From Anastatus disparis (lineage: Eukaryota; Arthropoda; Insecta; Hymenoptera; Eupelmidae): DNA of 64,000 nucleotides. The notes beneath the pieces were generated by a model. It saw only the letters and a program-made list of their open reading frames with translations, was not told the origin of the DNA and did not search any database. Where the stretch lies: assembly GCA_017163975.1 (NCBI GenBank), contig JAFFSR010000394.1:684501-748500 (forward strand). Direction: 5' to 3'. Shown in pieces: positions 55,070 to 64,000 of the stretch. Positions within the stretch are counted from its first letter, which is position 1. Each line of letters starts with the position of its first letter. The position numbers were made by a program, and so were the translations under genes.

Positions 55070-56800
55070 ACTACCGAAACTAATAGATATTTTTTTGCTA
55101 ATTTTTTGCCAATTTTCTTCCATCGATCTGATTTTTTTACTCCAACCGTTTCCGAGGAATAAAGGCTACGCTAGCTTAATATTAAGACAGTGAATCTAGT
55201 GCGTGTATCTTTTTGTACAATTGAGTTATCAAAACGATCTCAAAGACATATTTTTTTGCTATTTTTTTGCTTTCAATCTATATAATCAGCAATATCCAAA
55301 TTTCAATTTCTCACCGGAAGTCACAAAACACATTATATCTATTTTACGAAAATCCGAACATAAAGTCCTTAACCGGAAACTAACTATTGTATATTTTTTT
55401 GCTAATTTTTTGCTAATTTTTTTCCACTGATTGGATTTTTGCACTAACCATTGTCACGTGGCAAATTTCCTGCACCTCCGAGTGAATCCCCGAAGCCACG
55501 AACTTACCTGGGTTCACAAAATTTATAGTTAATTTTAATTCAACTCCAGTGAACCCTGCACAGCTAGCTGGGTAGAGCAACTGAAGAGGGGGTCAATCCT
55601 TACTAGCCTACCTCGGATTGCAGGCTGGTCCTAACGATCAGAGTGGTCCAGAAAATTTTAATGTCATTTGTAATAATAATATCTATTGCGCTTAACCTTC
55701 AATTTGCAGATGTACCGATTAATACTTGAGTAAATAACAAAAATCTCAAATAGACAAGGACAGCAAATTCGGCTTGCTCTTAACCGGAAACTAACTATTG
55801 TATATTTATTTTGCTAATTTTCTGTTAATTTTTTTCCACTGATCTGATTTTTTTGTTTCAACCGTTTGCGAAAAACAGTGGTTACGCTAGCTTAATATTA
55901 AACTAACGTATTCAGTGCGTGTATCTTTTTGTACAATTGAGTTATCGAAACGATCTCAACGGCATATTCTTTTGCTATTTTTTTTGCTCTCAATCTATGT
56001 AATCAACTATATCCAAATATCAATTTCTAACCGAAAGTCAGAAGCACATTATAGCTATATTTCGAAAACTCGAAAATAAAGGCCATAATCGTAAATCAAC
56101 CATTGGATTTTTTTTGCTAATTTTTTGCTAATTTTTTTTCACCGATCTGATTTTTTTGCTTCAACCGTTTCCGAGAAACAGTGGCTACGTTAGCTTAATA
56201 TTAAGCTAGCGTATTCAGTGCGTGTACCTTTTTGTACAATTGAGTTATCAAAACGATCTCAGCGGCACATTTTTGCTACTTTTGGTTTCAATGTATATAA
56301 TCAGCAATATCCACACATCATTTTCTTACCGTAAGCTTGTATGTATGTGCATTATGATTATACAATGAAAATTTGAAAGTCAAGACCCTAAACGTAAACT
56401 ATTGAATATTTTTTTACTAAGTTTCTCTAATCTAATTGTAAGATATTGGAGTGCGTATTTACTAATATTAATTTCACATAGACCCTTTATGTTTTTTTTT
56501 AACAATTGTAATACTGGAACAATTTCATCGGCATAATTTAGAGGACATTCGTTACTTCAAATCTATCTATGAGCATAGCTATATTACGGAAATTGGAAAA
56601 AAACTCGAATTGGAAGACACTCGAACTAAAGTAAATATTGGATATTTTGTTACTAATTTATGTTAATTTATTTTTGCAAAATCAATTTTGTTTGGCCAGA
56701 CGTTTCCGAGAAATAATACTTATGCTGGCATTGAACTGGCTTATCCTTCATGTGCTTTCTCTTGTACGGTTAAGATTTCAAAACGATCTTAAGGGTATAT
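55070..56800. repeat. Satellite with ~305-bp monomers, interrupted once
   Basis: Monomers are recognised by TTTTTTTGCTAATTTTTTGC followed by ATCTGATTTTTTTGCTTCAACCG, CTACGCTAGCTTAATATTAA, TTTTTGTACAATTGAGTTAT and ATATAATCAGCAATATCCA. They begin near 55,095, 55,400, 55,810 and 56,115, with a degraded unit to about 56,800. A ~325-bp insertion lies between the second and third at about 55,455-55,780. Confidence 0.8.
55455..55780 (+). mobile_element. SINE-like insertion in the satellite
   Basis: GC-richer than the satellite. GCTAGCTGGGTAGAGCAACT resembles a tRNA D-arm/A-box and GGGGTCAATCCTTAC a B-box, with a shortened spacing. The right part (55,680-55,785) repeats an arm of the palindrome at 52,851-53,215, so the insert is composite. 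Assignment to a tRNA-derived SINE is tentative. Confidence 0.4.
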
Positions 56801-56869
56801 TCTTTTCGAAGTGAAACTTCTTTACCGACGTTATATAGCTCCCATAAGAGACACGTAATAGTACATTAC

Positions 56870-56995
56870 GATACATGTGACCTAAGTGGCACTTTATTAC
56901 ACAGCACGATTTATCACCCGAGTGAAGCGAGGGTAATGACATGCCGTGTAATAAAGTTCCATAAAGGTCACAAGTATCGTATACTATTTTATAGC
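56870..56995. mobile_element. Palindromic MITE with GC-rich centre
   Basis: TAGTACATTACGATACATGT with GACC and CACTTTATTACAC on the left mirror GTGTAATAAAGTTCCATAAA and GGTCACAAGTATCGTATACTA on the right. The centre (ACCCGAGTGAAGCGAGGGTA) forms a second GC-rich stem. Layout resembles the palindrome at 45,949-46,082. Confidence 0.65.
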
Positions 56996-57309
56996 ACGTG
57001 GGACATAAATCCGCCGCATTAAATCTGTACTGTTGAAAATCGAGAATAAACCTGGGTGACCAGATCTGAAAAATTGGCGATTTTTAAGTCTTAATGGTGA
57101 CTAAACTTTTTTAATTGGCGACTGGCAAATTTTTGGCGATTTAAGAAGTAGTACTTGGCGATTTTTTGCGGTATATATATTTACTCGTCAGATATTGAAT
57201 CGTGTCGAACATTTTAGAATGACACAATTCTATTGGGTGATTTCATTGTTTCGGTTTACTTTAATTGGAGGATTTGAAAAACATTCAACGCGATATATAT
57301 GTATAGATA

Positions 57310-58555
57310 TAAATGGGTTAATCCACGTCAATCAGATATTGGCTCTGTCCAAAATTGTAGATCACCAAAAAAATCGTGTATGGGCTCAAAATTTTCGTCT
57401 TACTTTCTACTTCTATTGCAATGTGGCGATTTTAAAAAATCCAAAATGGCGGCTCCACTATGGCGGCTCAAACCTAGAGATTTCATAAAAAATTTTCGGA
57501 ATTTGATTTTCATTCATTCAAATGTGATTATACGTATTTTTTTATATCAGAAATCAATTTAGCGTTCAATTTTACATAGAAATATAGTATTGCACTCGAG
57601 GTAAAAAAAATTTTCAATGTCATCGGAAGGTCATATCGGGAAATAATAGTTATTTCTCGTATCACTCATTGATCAATGTTGATTAGTGAGAAATGAAGAT
57701 ACTGAAATGAAGATACTGATAAATAACTCGAGTCACTGAATCCAAACCTGATGTCCGCTTAATCCTACAAGATATCCATCAAGGTCATTTAAAGGTCAAA
57801 TCGCGAATATCTTTTATTATTCAATAAGATTAGGACACCTTCAAGCTTTACGTGTCGCTGAATCCGAATCTGGGGTTTGTTGGAGTGTCAAACGACCTAA
57901 TTACATAAAAATTAATTAAATATTGACTAACAGAAAATTTTTGTTCTCCAAGAAACCACAGTTTGAAACGAATTTTTCTGTAATTACGTCGTTTGACACT
58001 CCAACGGGCCTCGGATTCAGATCCAGCATCAAGTAAAATTTATAGGTGTCTTAATCTTATCAAAAAATAAAAGATATTCGCGATTTGACCTTCAAATGAC
58101 CTTGATGGAGACTGGTAGGGTTAAGCGATTATCAGATTTGGATTCAGTGACTCGAGTTACCTATCAGCATCTTCATTTTCTTACTAATCAACGTTTATCA
58201 ATGATCAATTCGAGAAATAACTATTGTCTCCAAATATGACCTTCAGATGATATTGTAAAATTTTTTTACCTTGAGCGCAATACTATATTCCTATATAAAA
58301 TTGGACGCTTAGTTGATTTCTGATATAAAAAAATACGTATAACCAGATTTGAATGAATTAAAATCAATTTTCGAAAATTTTTTATGAAATTTCTAGGTTT
58401 GAGTCGCCATATTAGAGCCACCATTTTGGATTTTTCAAAATCGCCATATTGCAAAAGAAAGTAGAGTGTAAGACAAAAATTTTGAGTCCATACACGATTT
58501 TTTTGGTGATCTATAATTTTGGACAGAGCCATTATCCGTTTGACGTGAATTTACC

Positions 58556-58556
<1 letters not shown>
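57310..58556. mobile_element. Foldback element (~600-bp inverted repeats)
   Basis: The left end GGGTTAATCCACGTCAATCA followed by ATTGGCTCTGTCCAAAATTG is mirrored by the right end ...GGACAGAGCC and GACGTGAATTTACCCAC. Inner parts also match (CAAAATGGCGGCTC / GAGCCACCATTTTGG; CGAGTTATTTATCAG-type segments). The centre lies near 57,935. Open frames within the arms are not genes. A (TA)n tract adjoins the right end. Confidence 0.8.
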
Positions 58557-58596
<40 letters not shown>

Positions 58597-58816
58597 ATAC
58601 TATCTTAGTTTAAGCAAAGTTTTCTAGCGATTCAAACAGCACGCCCCCTATAACGTACTGACTAAATGAAGAGACATTTCTGTAGAAGGCGCTGGTAACC
58701 TTTTCTGGTATATAGTTTTTAGTTAGTTCAACAAAAAAAGCATTTCTCAAAACTGTAATATCAGCATGTGTTATGAATGTGAAGTTTTTTATGTTCTAAG
58801 TTTATATCAACTGGGT

Positions 58817-59715
58817 ACAATGCAAACTGGGAAAAAGAAGCGTGGGCCCAAAGTAAGTTTGGTTATTTTGACACATGATAATAATTATGACAATCATAAT
58901 AATTTAATATATAGTCGCTTAGAATATTTTTAAGAATAAGTTTTATATTACTAGAAAAAACGACTAACAAGCTTAGATTTTAGGTTAGAATAATATCTTA
59001 AATGTGATCAAATTGAATTTATTCAAATGAAATATAATATTTTCAGAATAATATTTTTATATGAAAAAATTGATTCACCGTTTAAATTTTAAATAAATTT
59101 ATAACTTTAAAAAGAAAATAAGTCCTTAAAAATTATTTTCATCAAAATGTGATCAGATTAAATTTATTAAATTAAATATTTTTAGGTTGGCTCATAAAAA
59201 GTAATAATCAAAATCGTTTTAAACAAGCTTACTGCATTGTATGTAAAAAAGATTTGCTTGCTCATCATAGAGACCTTCAAAAGCACGCAGAGACTCAAAC
59301 TCATATAAAAAATAAAGAAAGTATTAACACAAAACAAATTAGAATACCTACTTTGTGTAATTTAAGCTCTAAACAAGAAGAAAAGGAAAGAGATTTAAAA
59401 CTTGCCGCATTTATTGCTTGTCACAGTAGCATACGAAGTAGCGATCATCTGTGTGACATGCTTAAGGACTTGTGATTCAAAGATTTGAAACTGCACAGAA
59501 CAAAATGTAATCATTTAATTAAATATGTCATTGCCCCGAATATTCTCACAGAAGTAATAGATGATGTAAAGGACACACATTATTCTCTAATAGTTGACGA
59601 ATCTACTGATGTTTCTACATCAAAATATTTATGTTTATTCATTAAGTATTTTAGCGTTAAACTAAACCCAACGATAACCGATTTTTTAGGCTTAATCGAA
59701 ATAGATAAAGCAGAT
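58817..59715 (+). pseudogene. hAT-like transposase, N-terminal part (broken)
   Basis: A possible first exon MQTGKKKRGPK ends at GTAAGT (58,819-58,852). After an AT-rich gap the gene reads NRFKQAYCIVCKKDLLAHHR then HAETQTHIKN, a BED-type zinc finger (59,215-59,310). It continues LKLAAFIACHSSIRSSDHLC, a TGA at 59,473, LHRTKCNHLIKYVIAPNIL, and HYSLIVDESTDVSTSKYLCL with the DESTD motif that carries the first catalytic Asp of hAT transposases. It ends LGLIEIDKAD at the border of a large palindrome. The rest resumes at 61,728. Confidence 0.75.
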
Positions 59716-61727
59716 TAGTCTAGTCAAATTAGTTCATTTTAATCGATTTTTTTGTGAAACGTGCTACAGACCGGTTTTTTGCAGAAACATATTGTAGATA
59801 ATATGTATAATAAGAATATCGATGTGCGCCATCTCAAAAAGTTGTGGAAAAATGTTTATAAACAAATTAAGATAGGAAAATCGACTTTTTTTTCTTTTTT
59901 CCTCTGTAACTGCGTTGCTTTTGACTTTAGAAGAAAATTTCTTTAACAAAAGTTGTTTAGAATTAAATTTTCTTTAAGACCTTGGGTGTGCGATTTTTTA
60001 AAATTTTCAAATTTTCTCGGGAAATGAAGTTTTTCCGAGAAAATGGGTAGTTTTTCAAATTAAAGTTAAAGACAGATATTTTATTCGAAATTTGATGAAA
60101 CTTTGGGAGAAGAAAGATTTTTTATTGTCTTTAATCCTCCTCCAAGCTGATCTGTTTCGGTCCGTAAGAAGAGCAACAATTAATTTGTTTATTAAAAAAA
60201 AGTCGAAAATTCAAATTAATGCCAAGTCAACAATAATTATTGCAAATATGTCAAATCATCTTGAGCATGTAATGGTGCGATACCTTTATCATAAACGATT
60301 ATAAAAATTTCAATTTTTTATTTTTTTGCACTATTTTTCAGCGTTTTTCTGATTTTACAATTTTCATTCTTATAAATAAATTCATATATTTCAGCCAATT
60401 TTTGATATATATTATTTTTATAGAATGGAAAAGAAAGGTCTTTTCAAGACCTTTAATTTGAATTTTTTAAAAGATTTTTATCGTGAAAATGAAAAGAATA
60501 AGGCTTTGACTTTGACTAACAATTGCGCCATTGTTTCTGAGAGGCGGACGTATAGCTCTGTCCTTGTCTAATCTAAATTTTCGTTATTATTAATAAATTA
60601 AATATTGTTATACAACACTAAGGGTATAGCCCAATAGATTTCAGGACGAACCAACGATCCTATTCTATAAAAAAATATAGAATTTTCATTAGTTTTCAAG
60701 TGAGGTCTGAAATGGAAAAACAGTTATCAAATTCAATTGTTTTTTCGTTTCAGACCTCACTCGAGAACTAATGAAAATTTTATATTTTTTCATAAAATAG
60801 AATCATTTGCTCGTCCTGAAATCTATTGAGCTACACCCTTACTTTTGTATAACAATATTTAATTTATTAATAATAACGAAAATTTAGATTAGACAAGGAC
60901 AGAGCTATACGTCCACCTCTCAGAAACAATGGCGCAATTGTTAGTCAAAGTCAAAGCCTTACTCTTTTCATTTTCACGATAAAAATCTTTTAAAAAATTC
61001 AAATTAAAGGTCTTGAAAAGACCTTTCTTTTCCATTCTATAAAAATAATATATATCAAAAATTGGCTGAAATATATGAATTTATTTATAAGAATGAAAAT
61101 TGTAAAATCAGAAAAACGCTGAAAAATAGTGCAAAAAAATAAAAAATTGAAATTTTTATAATCGTTTATGATAAAGGTATCGCACCATTACATGCTCAAG
61201 ATGATTTGACATATTTGCAATGATTATTGTTGACTTGGCATTAATTTGAATTTTCGACTTTTTTTTAATAAACAAATTAATTGTTGCTCTTCTTACGGGC
61301 CGAAACGGATCAGCTTGAAGGAGGATTAAAGACAATAGAAAATCTTTCTTCTCCCAAAGTTTCATCAAATTTCGAATAAAATATCTGTCTTTAACTTTAA
61401 TTTGAAAAACTACCCATTTTCTCGGAAAAACTTCATTTCCCGAGAAAATTTGAAAATTTTAGAAAATCGCACACCCATAATCTTGAAGAAAATTAAATTT
61501 TGAACGACTTTTGTAAAGAAAATTTTCTTCTAGAGTCAAAAGCAGCGCAGTTACAGAGGAAAAAAAAGGCGATTTTCCTATCTTAATTTGTTTATAAACA
61601 TTTTTCCACAACTTTTTGAGATAGCGCACATCAATATTCTTATTATACATATTACCCACAATATGTTTCTGCAAAAAACCGGCCTGCAACACGTTTTGCA
61701 GAAAAAAATTCTAATTTGACTGGACTA
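59716..61727. mobile_element. 2.0-kb near-perfect palindromic element in the hAT-like gene
   Basis: Arms of about 990 bp with a loop of fewer than 30 bases near 60,727. The ends read TAGTCTAGTCAAATTAG and CTAATTTGACTGGACTA. A 4-bp target duplication AGAT flanks it, and removing the block together with one AGAT restores the hAT reading (KAD then AISLYSHVKSF). Paired short ORFs on opposite strands are mirror images and not genes. The ends match those of the palindrome at 8,092-10,402, so the two are the same type. Confidence 0.9.
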
Positions 61728-62190
61728 AGATGCCATTTCTTTGTACTCTCATGTTAAAAGCTTTTTAAACGAAATAAAACTACCTTTATCAAATTTAATT
61801 GGTCTTGGCTCGGATGGTGGTTCAAATCTTTGTGGGAAGAATAATTCATTAGTTACTCTACTAAGATTATAAGTTCCTGCTTTGCAGCTAGTAAGGTGTG
61901 TGTGATATTCAATAAATTTAGCTGTATCAGATGCAGCTAAAGAATTTCCAGCAACAATGCATTTATCAGCAAATAGATTCTAAATCTATTTGCTGATAAA
62001 TGCAAATTAGGTTTATTAGAAAATCAATAAAAAAAATTAATAACGATCCATTAGCCAGATTTTATGAGTGAAGAAAAACTTAATAATATGTATGAGTTTT
62101 GGGCAGAAGTGTATTCTTTTAAAAATGCTGGAGGTAGATTTGTTTTTCGCGAGCTTGCTGTGTTTGTTCTTACTTTATTATTTTTGAATT
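61728..62190 (+). pseudogene. hAT-like transposase, C-terminal part (broken)
   Basis: Directly after the palindrome the plus strand reads AISLYSHVKSFLNEIKLPLS and IGLGSDGGSNLCGKNNSL, the second conserved Asp block of hAT transposases. After a stop come VKCV-like and INLAVSDAAKEFPATMHLSA fragments, then a 22-bp-arm perfect palindrome (61,958-62,004) where the gene is cut. The final piece, MSEEKLNNMYEFWAEVYSFK then FRELAVFVLTLL, belongs to the C-terminal dimerisation region. Internal coding sequence is missing. Confidence 0.7.
61958..62004. repeat. Perfect 22-bp-arm palindrome in a coding region
   Basis: TGCATTTATCAGCAAATAGA (arm continues TT), three bases, then the exact reverse complement. 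The left arm belongs to the hAT-like coding sequence and the reading is lost at the right arm, the same situation as at 34,854-34,894. Confidence 0.85.
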
Positions 62191-62199
62191 AATTTTGAG

Positions 62200-63010
62200 C
62201 AAATCTATCGAATGATTTTCGTAAAATAGAAAAAAAAAAAAAATTTTTTTTTTGAATTTTAAAAATGCTATAAAATTAATAGTATGCCAAAAAAATCAGT
62301 TTTCAAATGTTTTTAATATTTTAACAGTAGCAAATAATTTCTATACAAATTTTTAAACAAATTCTTAGAGTAGTTTACGTAAGACAAAAAAAAATGAAAA
62401 TTTTTTTTTTTAATTTTCCAATTCTTTCAAATTAAAACTGCGCTAAGAAAATAAGTTTTCCAAAGCTTGTTTCATTAAGGCAATAACGAATGATTTGCAT
62501 AATGATTTTAGAGCTAATCTAATGAATGGTTTTTAAGTAATATAAAAAAAAATAAAAAATGAACATTTTTTCAAAAATTTTCAAAATGCTTTAAAATTAA
62601 AATTGCGCTAAAGAAATGAGTTTTCTAAAGCTAATTTTCCTCAGACAATAGCGAATAACTTGCATACAAATTTTGGAGCAAATCTATCGAATGGTTTTCA
62701 TAAAATAAAAGAAAAATGAAGGAAAAAATTTTTTTTTTTAATTTTCAAATTGCTTTAAAATTGAAAGTGCGCTGAGAAAATCAGTTAGTAAAAGTTTTCC
62801 TTCTTTTGGCAGTCGCAAATAATGTCCATACAAATTTTCAAGAAAATTCTTCGAGTAGTTTACGTAAAATACCAAAAAAATGAAAAATCAAAATTTTTTT
62901 AAAATTCTTTAAATGGCTCTAAAAAAACTGAGCTAAGAAGATCAATTTTCAATAGCTTCCCCCCTAGTTAGACAAAAAAATAAATTGCATGCAAAATTTG
63001 AAGCAAATCC
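62200..63010. repeat. Tandem repeat with ~162-bp period
   Basis: About five diverged units marked by TGCGCTAAGAAAATAAGTTT (62,443), TGCGCTAAAGAAATGAGTTT (62,607), TGCGCTGAGAAAATCAGTTA (62,768) and a last unit near 62,929, each followed by an AAATCTATCGAATGG-type phrase and a poly(A)/poly(T) tract. Confidence 0.75.
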
Positions 63011-64000
63011 ATCGAGTAGTTCAAGAGATATTTTTGGCGTACTGAATTCATACACATACACACACACACACACATACATACAGACATTTTCTGGAAACCA
63101 TTTTTTTTGACTCCCTGAGTAGTATATGTACAAATTAATGAAAAAATAGAAAAAATTTTTTTTTATCGATACAATGCTTTCTCTATGAGAAAGCAAAATC
63201 AAGAAAATCAGCAAGTAAGAAGAACTGGCACAAAAATCAAGTTTGTAAGCCGACCGCAAAACGCAGCAGGAGGAAATTTTCTTAGAAAAAGAAATTTAAA
63301 TAGATAAAACGTAAAAATAATAAAATATAAAAATTGAACAACGAAGGGAGAAATTCAGATAGAAGTTAAAAATAATAAAATGTGAAATTGAACAAAAAAG
63401 ATAAAACGTAAAAGGAAAGCATGGTGCAGCGGCCATTTTGTGACGGCAAATTCTTAAAGCATAACGATAGCGTCTGGAAACAGTACCGACGCTATTTTGT
63501 TCTTTTGCAACGTTAAAATTTAAAAATTTTTTTCTTTGAACTCATCGGGATGCGTTCAACGGCATTCAACATTTTGCGAAGGAGCGAATTTGCGTATAGT
63601 AAGATTTATTTGACAGTTGTCTCGTGAGTTCAATTTATTTAAATTGCTTATTCAAATATCGAAATTTAGTTTATTATATTTAAAATTTAAAGATTTTCTA
63701 CCTTTTTATTTTTGTTTAATACATCTTTCTTTGTTCAATTGCTGATTGGAATACCTGGAGAGAATGGTAGTGAATTAGAGCGTAGAAAGTATATTTATTT
63801 GTAATTAACTTCAGTTTAACTTTAGTATCATGTATAAATCCTCTGTTACTCTTCTCTCGCTTTCCAGTCAGGAATCGAAAACAAAATATACATTCAAAAT
63901 TTTTCTTTTCTTTCTTTAATTAAATTCATAATAACATTAAATTAAATTTTCTCCTGTTCGTCATTTTCGGGTTCTCACCGGAAAAGCCATAGAGAGTTGA
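63011..64000. other. Non-coding DNA at the right edge
   Basis: A short (CA)n at 63,053-63,077 and homopolymer-rich sequence; no gene or structured repeat recognised. Confidence 0.4.

Noticed and set aside
60092..61368. Near-identical 70-codon ORFs on opposite strands
   Set aside because: They are mirror images created by the palindrome, with no known domain; duplication of structure, not of a gene.
62942..63259. 105-codon minus-strand ORF
   Set aside because: Lies in the 162-bp tandem repeat and a (CA)n tract; composition is low-complexity and no family is recognised.

Overview
The window is repeat-rich, AT-rich eukaryotic DNA, most likely from an arthropod and probably an insect. Evidence: spliceosomal introns, (TA)n/(GA)n/(CATACA)n microsatellites, mariner, Helitron, hAT-like and non-LTR elements, a 5S-derived SINE, and Maverick/Polinton elements of the kind found integrated in insect chromosomes. 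No single-copy host gene, bacterial operon, functional rRNA/tRNA gene or CRISPR array was recognised. I cannot fix the species from sequence alone.

The centre holds two Maverick/Polinton (adintovirus-like endogenous virus) copies lying head to head. Copy 2 (about 26.4-46.6 kb, + strand) has inverted terminal repeats and a nearly complete gene set. In order: protein-primed DNA polymerase B with two upstream exons, a small minus-strand gene resembling the PP1-binding domain of PPP1R15/GADD34, packaging ATPase, two small virion/core-type proteins, a phospholipase A2-domain capsid protein, a chromodomain integrase, a penton-like minor capsid protein, a basic core protein, the double-jelly-roll major capsid protein, an uncharacterised conserved protein, an adenain-like protease, and a possible PC4-like protein. 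Most of the large genes carry stops or frameshifts, so this is a dead copy; a few ORFs remain open. Copy 1 (about 11.65-21.5 kb, - strand) has lost about 3.9 kb from the middle of polB to the core gene, ends inside the integrase, and is interrupted by a 4.5-kb element.

Left part (0-11.65 kb): a PHD-finger ORF1 of a non-LTR retrotransposon runs off the left edge; a mariner element with 255-bp inverted repeats is split by a 5S-derived SINE; then comes a decayed Helitron whose Rep-helicase gene is split by a 2.3-kb near-perfect palindrome. The 4.5-kb element at 11.67-16.19 kb sits in Maverick copy 1 with no target duplication, and copy 2 provides the empty site, which matches the reported habit of Spy-type transposons.

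Between the Mavericks (21.5-26.4 kb) there is unassigned non-coding DNA, a TTAA-flanked MITE and a fragment of a repetitive arthropod protein gene with zinc-finger remnants. Right part (46.6-64 kb): microsatellites and minisatellites, a decayed non-LTR retrotransposon carrying a nested 5'-truncated one (making an in-frame endonuclease-reverse transcriptase chimera), a perfect 41-bp-arm hairpin, a ~305-bp satellite broken by a SINE-like insert, a 1.25-kb foldback, and a hAT-like gene split by a 2.0-kb palindrome whose ends match those of the palindrome in the Helitron.
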